Part shown: in pieces, positions 1 through 6,540 of the stretch | Position numbering within the stretch: the first letter of the stretch is position 1 | Layout of the letters: every line of letters starts with the position of its first letter | NCBI GenBank assembly: GCA_026169575.1 | Contig: JAPFCT010000223.1 | Location: forward strand, 1-11,503 | Source: Faecalimonas sp. | GTDB lineage: Bacteria; Bacillota_A; Clostridia; Lachnospirales; Lachnospiraceae | Direction of reading: 5' to 3' | Length of the DNA: 11,503 nt | Position numbers and translations under genes: made by a program | Notes under the pieces: generated by a model | The model's input: the letters and a program-made list of their open reading frames with translations, nothing else | What the model was told of the DNA's origin: nothing | Databases searched by the model: none

Positions 1-1352
1 GCTGTATACTGCGTCTTCACACTGTCGGAGTCAAAAGTAAATCCCATTGCCGGAGATGTCTTTGCAGTCTCATTCTGCTCTTTTTCCCACTCAAGGGAAT
101 CCGGATTGGTTCCTTCTGTCGGATACATGAGGAAGAAATTGCCTAATGTCCCACAGCTTAACTGGGCTGTATACGGTACCGTAGATGCATCTTCTCCTTC
201 CGGATAAGAAACCGTTCCGTCATCATTCATTACATAATCTCTGCCTTCAATACCATAAATCAGCAGATTGATCACATCTTTATCTGTATATGTAAGTTCG
301 AGAAATTTCATTGCCGCTTCCGGCACCTCTGTCGTGGAAGCAATCATCCAACTCAGTGCATTTAAGTCCGCAGTAGAAAGATATGCGTCGCCAATAATCT
401 TTGCCCCGATCGGATATGCTCCACATTGCGGCTGCAGAGAAGCTGCCGTATCCTCTTCCGGATAGCTGTATGCTGCAATATAGCAGAAATAATTTCCGGA
501 ACTCATCAATTCCGCAGCCATACTTGTTGTTGTCGCTGCATCCTTCATTACCAGCCCATCTTCATACCACTCTCTGACTAATGTACATTTTTCGCGGAAC
601 ACATCAGAAGAATACAGATCTTTCACTTCTAACTCCTCTCCCTCAAGAACACCTACCGGAGAGTATCTGTCATCTGTCAGAAAGTCAATCTCACCATAAT
701 TAACCGAAACTCCAATCTCTCCCGTTTGTACTGGTGCTACCGGCGTCATATTCGGATACGACTCTTTTACTTTCTTTAATATATCTGTCATATCTTCCAT
801 GGAAGAAACTGCTGACATATCAATTCCCATTTCTTCTGCAATTTCCTCACGATAAATTACCATTGGTGTCAGGGCAACTGGTTTCATCGTCGGAACGCCG
901 TAAGTGTGTCCCTCTTTTGAGCAGGCAGCCAGCCATTCCTCTCCTACCGTATCAACAATTCCCTCTCCTTCTTCTTTCAGCAAATCGGTAATATCATAAG
1001 CCATATCTGTCGATACATAATTATTAAAGTCTCCCATCGACTGATAAACATCAATTTTTTCTCCACCCTGAAGCGCAAGACTGACTTTATTAGAATAGTC
1101 AGCAATCGCGATTGGCATCAATGTTACCTCTGTATGAATCTTCTTTCTTGTAATCTCATTGATTGCTTCTTCAACAGTGTCGAGATCTTCCTCCGCCGGA
1201 ATATTATTGAAGGTCGCATAAGCATATGTTACTTGATCGTATCCTTCATTTTCCCCCTTTTTCGACTGCGATTTTGATTCCCCGCCACAAGCTGTAAGCC
1301 CCAATGTCATAGCTGCCGTCAGTAAACATACCAGAACTTTTTTGTTTTTCAT
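1..1352 (-). CDS. Sugar ABC transporter substrate-binding lipoprotein, partial (C-terminus off the left edge)
   Basis: The reverse strand stays open from an ATG at 1352 to the window edge, giving 450 codons. It begins with a lipoprotein signal peptide: MKNKK, a hydrophobic stretch, then the lipobox LTAC with the lipidated Cys at residue 22, followed by a Gly/Ser/Lys-rich linker. The mature part reads as a family 1 extracellular solute-binding protein. The last visible stretch, with SPAMGFTFD, resembles the DUF3502 C-terminal region of Clostridial carbohydrate-binding lipoproteins. An AGGAGG site sits 8 bases before the ATG. It would be anchored outside the membrane and deliver a sugar or oligosaccharide to ABC permeases, which are not in the window. 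It lies 83 bases downstream of the response regulator on the same strand, so it is a likely target or co-operonic partner of the two-component system. The substrate cannot be told from sequence. Confidence 0.87.
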   Translation of the reverse strand, partial: MKNKKVLVCLLTAAMTLGLTACGGESKSQSKKGENEGYDQVTYAYATFNNIPAEEDLDTVEEAINEITRKKIHTEVTLMPIAIADYSNKVSLALQGGEKIDVYQSMGDFNNYVSTDMAYDITDLLKEEGEGIVDTVGEEWLAACSKEGHTYGVPTMKPVALTPMVIYREEIAEEMGIDMSAVSSMEDMTDILKKVKESYPNMTPVAPVQTGEIGVSVNYGEIDFLTDDRYSPVGVLEGEELEVKDLYSSDVFREKCTLVREWYEDGLVMKDAATTTSMAAELMSSGNYFCYIAAYSYPEEDTAASLQPQCGAYPIGAKIIGDAYLSTADLNALSWMIASTTEVPEAAMKFLELTYTDKDVINLLIYGIEGRDYVMNDDGTVSYPEGEDASTVPYTAQLSCGTLGNFFLMYPTEGTNPDSLEWEKEQNETAKTSPAMGFTFDSDSVKTQYT

Positions 1353-1435
1353 AACTTTTACCTCCTCATTTTTTCTGATACTCTTACTTTAGCAAAATAT
1401 TTTTCCCATTTCTTTTGAAACAAAGAGTCTTCCTT

Positions 1436-3007
1436 TCAAAAACAAGAGTTTCTTCGATATTCATTTGGAGTCATTCCCGTCATCTTTTTAAATACAGTGG
1501 AAAAATAAGTGAAATTATCAAATCCAACTGTTGTTGCTACTTCACTGACTCTGTTTCCTCTCTCCAGAAGTTTCCTTGCCTCATTGATCCTGCATTCTGT
1601 AATAAAGTCTTTTAAAGTTTTTCCCGTTTCCTGTTTATAAATTTTCGCCAGATACTCTGCCGAAAGATGAAATTGCTGTGCTACTTCATTTCTTCCAATA
1701 TCCTCGTGATAATGTTCCATAATATAGCTGTCAATCTGTTCACTCAGAGTATACTGCCGTTTCACTTCCTCCTCATATGCAATTACACAATCCATAAGAA
1801 AACTTGCCCAGCGCATCAGATCCGCTGCGGATCGAGATGTGTTTTTCTCTATTTCTCTTAGAGCCTCGTTAGAAAAAAGAGGTGTCGTCCGTATTCCTTT
1901 TTTGCCAAAATAAGCATAAACCGCCTGAAGGATTTCTTCTTTTCCTCTTTTCAATTCTTCTGCCTTGAGTTTTCTCCCACAGTCCCCATCAGAAATGCAG
2001 CTTTTTAAATAACTTAAAAACTTCATCTTATGTTTCGTTTCCAGCAGGCTTTCTATCTGCTCAGGATCAAAAAGATTTTGCATCATCTTTCTTTCCTTCA
2101 CATCTTCCTCATGAAATATCATTCCACGATATCCCACGTTTTCCTCAAGAATTTTCTTATTCTTTTCATACGTTTCATAGAATTGTTCCAAAAAGATTTC
2201 CCTGCCGATGCAGATTGTAATCTCTGTCCCAAACATATTTTGAATGTCTCTTCGAAGCTCTCTGCACTGTCTGTTTACATCATATGCGGTATGTACCTTA
2301 TATATTGTTGTGATTACATAACAGTCCCCTTCCGCGCAGGAAAGAATACATTCATTCTCCGGATTTCCACATAATATTTCAGAATGAATATTTTCTATAA
2401 TAAACAACATTAATCCCTGGTTCATCTTCTCCTGATCTGGTCTGGCAATTTTGGAAATTACCAGTCGGTAACTGGCGCCCGCATCAATATTTAACCGCTT
2501 TTCTGCAATAGATTCTGCTGCCCCCCTTCCTGTCAAATGTCCGGAAATCATTTGATTCCAAAATGCAAGCTTCATTTGTCTTGAATTGCGTTTTGCCCAT
2601 TTACCATATTCACTTTCAGCAATTAATTGTTTTCTTTCCTTAATCTTCAGGACAATCTTTTTAAGCGCCACCTCCATAATATTGATATCAAAAGGTTTTA
2701 ACAAATACTCTGACGCATGATTTTTCAACGCCTTTGCAGCATAATCAAATTTCTCATAACAAGTTAAAAATAAAAATTCTCCTGGAATTTCATTTTCCCT
2801 GATCCATTCCAGCAAATCAATTCCCGAGCCCTTTGGCATTTCAATATCACTTATAATAATATCGACATTCCGTTCGGAAAGAATTTCCTTTGCACGACTG
2901 ATATTATAAGCCGTAAATATCTCTGTAACTCCCAGACTCTTCCAGTCTATTGAATTTTCTACTACATCTACTGTTGCAATATCATCATCAACAATCAAAG
3001 CCTGCAT
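1436..3007 (-). CDS. YesN-type response regulator with AraC-family DNA-binding domain
   Basis: A 523-residue cytoplasmic transcription regulator. Residues 1-120 are a receiver domain with the acidic cluster D7-D9, phospho-acceptor D54 (in IIISDIEMP), T82 and K104 (in LLKPFD), so all key residues are present. Residues about 125-415 are a long helical linker I cannot assign. Residues 421-523 are a two-helix-turn-helix AraC domain ending in the family signature VGFDNFTYFSTVFKK and TPNEYRR. The length of about 520 fits the YesN subgroup. A GGAATG site precedes the ATG. The gene starts 42 bases after the sensor kinase stop, so the two are probably co-transcribed. It is likely phosphorylated by that kinase and then activates sugar uptake genes such as the adjacent binding protein. 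The function of the pair is inferred from family and context. Confidence 0.92.
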   Translation of the reverse strand: MQALIVDDDIATVDVVENSIDWKSLGVTEIFTAYNISRAKEILSERNVDIIISDIEMPKGSGIDLLEWIRENEIPGEFLFLTCYEKFDYAAKALKNHASEYLLKPFDINIMEVALKKIVLKIKERKQLIAESEYGKWAKRNSRQMKLAFWNQMISGHLTGRGAAESIAEKRLNIDAGASYRLVISKIARPDQEKMNQGLMLFIIENIHSEILCGNPENECILSCAEGDCYVITTIYKVHTAYDVNRQCRELRRDIQNMFGTEITICIGREIFLEQFYETYEKNKKILEENVGYRGMIFHEEDVKERKMMQNLFDPEQIESLLETKHKMKFLSYLKSCISDGDCGRKLKAEELKRGKEEILQAVYAYFGKKGIRTTPLFSNEALREIEKNTSRSAADLMRWASFLMDCVIAYEEEVKRQYTLSEQIDSYIMEHYHEDIGRNEVAQQFHLSAEYLAKIYKQETGKTLKDFITECRINEARKLLERGNRVSEVATTVGFDNFTYFSTVFKKMTGMTPNEYRRNSCF

Positions 3008-3049
3008 TTTTCGTCATTCCTTTCATCATTTTATCTAATACTATCTGTC

Positions 3050-4756
3050 TTAAGATTCTTTTATTTCCTGGATCGGCTGCTTTGGAATCCGAAAATAATT
3101 ACAGCACCCATGAGGTACTGTGTTTCCGATTTCAAACAGATCCTCCCTCTCATACATCAGTTCCAACATCCTTTTTATACTGATAAGACCAATTCGTTCC
3201 CCATTCTGAGGCTTCTCATGTCTTTCACCTGTTTCATACAGAAAATTTTCAAGGACTTCCTGCGGATAGCCACCCCCATCATCCTCGATCGACAAATATA
3301 ACATCTCTTCTCCCTTTTCTTCCCGTACTTCTGCTTTGATCAGAATGGTCAGAACCTGATCTACTGCGACCGCATATTTATATTCATTTTCAATTACCGT
3401 ATGAATCAGCATCTGTGGGATTCTCCACATTTCCAGTTCTTTTGGTATATCAATATAGTAAAATACACAGTCTGGATAATTCAGCTGCTGCATCTCAAAA
3501 TAATTCTCAATATGGCGTATTTCTTCTCCAAGCGTTACTGTATGAAGCCCTGACCGGAACATATAACGGATATTCTTTGAAAGAGCCTCAATATACCGTT
3601 GTATTTCTTTATTCTTTTCCCGTTGACTTAAACTGGAGATTGTCGTCATAGCATTTAAAAAGAAATGTGGTCTTATTTGAAGTCTGACACACTTTAATTC
3701 TGTTTCTTGCAGATCAATTTGCTTTTCGTAACTTTGTATTCGTAAATTCACTATTTCATCCGCTAATTCGTTGAAAGTGTCTTTCAACAGTGTAAATTCA
3801 CTGCTCGTAAATACATCCTGAATTCTCAGCTTATATTCTCCATCCCTCATTCGTATCATCGTCTTCTGCATACGCCTTGTTGGAAATATCAACTCTCTTT
3901 GAATAAACCGCAGCATCATAATCGAATACACTGTCAATGTTAAGATTACGATCATCACCAGAATCATATTCACCTGAATCTGTCCCCAGAGAGCAGATAT
4001 ACTCACACAGGCATATATTTTCATTCTGCCTTCTGCTAATTCATAGTTTGTTTTTTGTGTTAATTTTCCCAGTACCGCTTCCGGATTTTTACCTATTTCC
4101 ATACCCGATATGCTTTCACCCAGAATGCTCCAAATTCTGTTTTCACTGTCAAGCAGAACCACTGTCATATCATTTAATTCATCCCCCCGTACATTATCCA
4201 TAAATCTGTCAACTGAAATAAAAATTCCCACTGCACGCCCCTGCCAGATGTACATTTTATAAAGATACCTGTCATCTCCGATCACTTCTATGTTCCACTG
4301 GGCCTTTCCTCTGCCTCTTTTTGCACCTCTGCTCACAAACTCTCTGAGGCTTGTTTTATTTTCCAGAGAAATTTGTCTGTTTTCATAATCCAGACATACT
4401 CCATATACGCTGTCTGCCATAACAACTGCATCAACAGAATCATCATAAGCTGTCTGTTCCTCTATCAAATGCTTCAGCCTTACTGATGCGTAATACCGGG
4501 TTGCCTCATCTCTGCTCTGCAAAAGTGTATAATCATCATTTGCGTAGATCAGACGCTCTAAAAGCATATCTGCATTCTCAATCTTATTTTCCAACTCCCT
4601 CCCATAGATCTGAATTAAATTTTCCATACTATCTCTCAGATTTCCTACTGCTGTATGATAAGAAAAAAACAAATAGGAAAAAAATACTACAAGCAGCAAA
4701 ATAAAATGTACTGTCATCATAAAAAATGCCTTTCTGATCACAGATTTCTTCTTCAT
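3050..4756 (-). CDS. YesM/LytS-type sensor histidine kinase
   Basis: A membrane kinase of 568 residues from the preferred start. Two membrane segments (about residues 10-32 and 260-283) flank an extracellular sensor region, then come a HAMP-like linker (about 284-335), a His_kinase domain with the phospho-acceptor His at about 364 (RPHFFLN), and a C-terminal HATPase. The ATPase shows an N-box with VIEN and a D-box with DDGGG. The second glycine motif is weak (ERIGLIS), and the N-box tail ENEYKYA differs from the usual ENAIKHG. An in-frame ATG lies 8 codons upstream at 4780 but lacks a ribosome site. The ATG at 4756 has GGAG 10 bases before it, so I chose that one. It is the first gene of the minus-strand cluster and the likely partner of the YesN regulator. 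The signal is probably a carbohydrate or a binding protein, which is inference. Confidence 0.9.
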   Translation of the reverse strand: MKKKSVIRKAFFMMTVHFILLLVVFFSYLFFSYHTAVGNLRDSMENLIQIYGRELENKIENADMLLERLIYANDDYTLLQSRDEATRYYASVRLKHLIEEQTAYDDSVDAVVMADSVYGVCLDYENRQISLENKTSLREFVSRGAKRGRGKAQWNIEVIGDDRYLYKMYIWQGRAVGIFISVDRFMDNVRGDELNDMTVVLLDSENRIWSILGESISGMEIGKNPEAVLGKLTQKTNYELAEGRMKIYACVSISALWGQIQVNMILVMIVILTLTVYSIMMLRFIQRELIFPTRRMQKTMIRMRDGEYKLRIQDVFTSSEFTLLKDTFNELADEIVNLRIQSYEKQIDLQETELKCVRLQIRPHFFLNAMTTISSLSQREKNKEIQRYIEALSKNIRYMFRSGLHTVTLGEEIRHIENYFEMQQLNYPDCVFYYIDIPKELEMWRIPQMLIHTVIENEYKYAVAVDQVLTILIKAEVREEKGEEMLYLSIEDDGGGYPQEVLENFLYETGERHEKPQNGERIGLISIKRMLELMYEREDLFEIGNTVPHGCCNYFRIPKQPIQEIKES

Positions 4757-4867
4757 AATCTCATCACTCCAAATCCGCATACTTTTTCTCTATTCTATAA
4801 TACACCACTACACTTACATATACATTTGATAACAAGAGATTTTCTTTCAAATTCACAAAATATAAAG

Positions 4868-4908
4868 AAAAAGCGAAAAACTGATTTTACTCAGATCTTT
4901 CGCTTATT
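4868..4908 (-). terminator. Rho-independent terminator on the minus strand
   Basis: AAGCGAAA (4871-4878) pairs with TTTCGCTT (4898-4905), and inside it CTGA (4881-4884) pairs with TCAG (4891-4894) around a six-base loop. On the minus strand the stem runs into TTTTTCTTTATA, the U-rich tail of an intrinsic terminator. The plus-strand side has no such tail. No intact minus-strand gene lies immediately upstream. The best candidate for what it once terminated is the tRNA whose 3' half lies at 4996-5035. Confidence 0.65.
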
Positions 4909-4995
4909 ATCACAATAAATATTTACACGTCTTTCCCTTAAATAATTCCATTCGGCAAACTGAAATTTTCTTATAACAGTTACAATTTCTTCAAC

Positions 4996-5035
4996 GTTCC
5001 CTGCGAGAATCGAACTCACAACTAGTACTTAGGAG
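4996..5035 (-). other. tRNA 3'-half fragment (anticodon CCT, Arg), likely att site of an integrated element
   Basis: Read on the minus strand, this holds a CTCCTAA anticodon loop (anticodon CCT, at plus positions 5031-5033), a 3' anticodon-stem strand GTACT, a 4-base variable region and a full T-arm. The T-arm is GTGAG, loop TTCGATT, CTCGC (one G-U pair, canonical T54 T55 C56 R57 A58). It ends with AGGGAAC as a 3' acceptor strand. The bases before the anticodon loop do not pair with GTACT, and no D-arm or matching GTTCCCT 5' acceptor strand exists on that strand nearby, so the 5' half is absent. A 3' tRNA fragment followed by a terminator is the usual residue at the distal end of an element integrated in the 3' end of a tRNA gene. 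No second copy and no integrase are in the window, so the attachment-site reading is inferred. Confidence 0.55.
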
Positions 5036-5063
5036 TATGGCTTACCACCTCGTGCGGTTGCCG

Positions 5064-5239
5064 ACTACATAACTTCTCATTCAAGAAAACCTTGATTTTA
5101 CGGGCTTTTTCAGTCGTTGTATCTGTTATGGCTCAACATTTCATACAACGCTTTTCGCCCCATTATGTAGTATCCAATTAGCAAATTCTTAGCAAGCACC
5201 TATTAGTTTAACCTTTACTTTTCAGACTGAAAACCCGTA
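5064..5239. repeat. Cluster of crossing inverted repeats, possible structured RNA or recombinase arm sites
   Basis: There is no gene between 4784 and 5379. Within it are three inverted repeats: ACTACATAA (5064-5072) with TTATGTAGT (5163-5171); TACGGGCTTTTTCAGT (5099-5114) with ACTGAAAACCCGTA (5226-5239), which pair apart from a two-base bulge; and CGTTGTAT (5115-5122) with ATACAACG (5143-5150). The first two cross rather than nest, as in a pseudoknot. TTTTCAG-A-CTGAAAA (5219-5233) is also a palindrome. The block lies between the tRNA fragment and the methylase promoter. It could be integrase arm-type sites, an operator, or a small structured RNA. I recognise no known RNA family. Confidence 0.45.
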
Positions 5240-5271
5240 TTGTGGTTTTAGTATGCACACAACAATTTTTG

Positions 5272-5299
5272 ACTTTGATAAAAAAACTTTGATAAAAAA
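5272..5299. repeat. Tandem 14-base direct repeat upstream of the methylase
   Basis: The unit ACTTTGATAAAAAA occurs twice back to back (5272-5285 and 5286-5299). It sits just upstream of the -35 box of the methylase promoter. It could be a binding site for a regulator or recombinase, an UP-like A-rich element, or a replication-slippage duplication. Confidence 0.6.
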
Positions 5300-5311
5300 A
5301 TACAAATCCAG

Positions 5312-5341
5312 TTGCCTCTATAACTTTAGGTATGGTATAAT
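5312..5341 (+). promoter_or_regulatory. Sigma-A-type promoter for the methylase-ATPase operon
   Basis: TTGCCT (5312-5317) and a perfect TATAAT (5336-5341) are 18 bases apart, on the strand of the two defence genes. The -10 box ends 38 bases before the proposed ATT start, leaving room for a short leader with the strong AGGAGG site at 5366-5371. A-rich repeats upstream may add strength. Confidence 0.65.
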
Positions 5342-5379
5342 AAATTATTAAAACACTTAACGGAGAGGAGGAGATTAAC

Positions 5380-6540
5380 ATTACTATTGTAGACTTGTTT
5401 TGTGGCTGTGGTGGAATGTCATTGGGATTTCAAGAAGCTGGTTTTAATATTTTAGCTGGTTTTGAACATTGGAATACTGCTATCTCTTGCTATAAAAAGA
5501 ATTTTTCGCATCAAGTTGAAGATGTTGATCTTTCTGATGTAGAACTTTCCGTTAAAACCATTTCAAAATATAATCCTGATATTATAATAGGGGGACCTCC
5601 TTGTCAAGATTTTTCAGGTGCAGGTAATAGAATCGAAGGCGATCGTGCAAATTTAACTGTTGCTTACGCCAAAATTATTAGTGAATTTTTGCCCCAATAT
5701 TTTGTAATGGAAAATGTGGAGCGTGCCTCGAGCAGCGAAGCTTACAAAAAAGCTCGTAAAATCTTCAAAGAGGCTGGATATGGACTAACAGAAAAGGTTC
5801 TTGACGCAAGTTTTTGTGGTGTCCCACAAAAAAGAAAACGCTTTTTTTGTATTGGATATAAAGATGGTCAAGATAGTTTTTTAGATGGATTACTTTCTAC
5901 AAACCAATCTGTATTTCCTTTAACGGTACGAGAATACTTTCAACAAGAAAATTATGAATTAGCAATGGAATACTATTATCGCCATCCTCGTTCATATAAA
6001 CGACGTGGCATATTTTCTGTTGATGAACCATCTCCTACTATAAGAGGTGTTAATCGACCAAAACCGGGAAATTATAAAAGACATGCTGGAGATTTAATTG
6101 CTCCTGATGGGGTGCGTAATTTGTCCTCATTAGAACGCTCTCTTATACAAACATTTCCTCCAAATTTTATTTGGGATGAATCATCTGCTTCAACTGAACA
6201 AATGATTGGAAATGCAGTTCCAGTTAGACTGGCTAATTATGTGGCAACTTGTTTAATGCGTTTTATTAACGGAGATACTGATTTACATAATTTGCGTTTT
6301 ATAGATTGGCTTAAGAATGAAAAAAAACTCTCTCCAAAAGTTGCTGGCGACACACTCTCAAGAATAGGTCGAGCTAAAAGAATTTTAGATTTTGAGAACA
6401 ATGATTGTGAAAGCTACTTAAAGAATTTAAATGAAGAAAATTCTTTCAAAAATATTGTTCCATCTGTTCGTGCCCAAATTCGCAGAGCAGTAAGATTATA
6501 TTTTGAATATATTTCTAAACATATGGAGGTAGGATTATGA
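5380..6540 (+). CDS. C5-cytosine DNA methyltransferase (Dcm-like) of a restriction-modification or defence module
   Basis: Transfers a methyl group from S-adenosylmethionine to C5 of cytosine in DNA, probably shielding host sites from the partner encoded next. Numbered from the proposed start (386 residues), the family motifs run in order: VDLFCGCGG (about 4-12), the catalytic loop GGPPCQDFS with Cys75, ENV (111-113), QKRKR (150-154), and GNAVPV (277-282). The span between the last two is the target recognition region. Residues about 305-380 form an extra helical domain resembling the SAM-like core-binding fold of tyrosine recombinases. ATT at 5380 is the likely start: AGGAGG lies 8 bases upstream, and there is no upstream ATG, GTG or TTG in frame after that site. 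The first conventional start, TTG at 5395, would cut motif I and remove its Asp. The stop overlaps the next start as ATGA. Target sequence unknown. Confidence 0.92.
   Translation: MTIVDLFCGCGGMSLGFQEAGFNILAGFEHWNTAISCYKKNFSHQVEDVDLSDVELSVKTISKYNPDIIIGGPPCQDFSGAGNRIEGDRANLTVAYAKIISEFLPQYFVMENVERASSSEAYKKARKIFKEAGYGLTEKVLDASFCGVPQKRKRFFCIGYKDGQDSFLDGLLSTNQSVFPLTVREYFQQENYELAMEYYYRHPRSYKRRGIFSVDEPSPTIRGVNRPKPGNYKRHAGDLIAPDGVRNLSSLERSLIQTFPPNFIWDESSASTEQMIGNAVPVRLANYVATCLMRFINGDTDLHNLRFIDWLKNEKKLSPKVAGDTLSRIGRAKRILDFENNDCESYLKNLNEENSFKNIVPSVRAQIRRAVRLYFEYISKHMEVGL

Noticed and set aside
2030..2374. Plus-strand frames within the kinase, regulator and binding-protein genes
   Set aside because: They are antisense shadows of well-supported minus-strand genes.
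4990..5100. A complete tRNA on the minus strand
   Set aside because: The T-arm and anticodon loop are convincing, but no D-arm, no matching 5' anticodon-stem strand and no 5' acceptor strand can be found.
4990..5240. tmRNA or a group I intron next to the tRNA-like fragment
   Set aside because: No tag reading frame like ANDNFALAA, no matching 5' tRNA-like half and no recognisable intron core. The pairing pattern alone is not enough.
5395..6540. Methylase starting at TTG 5395
   Set aside because: It would begin inside motif I and drop the conserved VD before LFCGCGG. ATT 5380 fits the ribosome site better.
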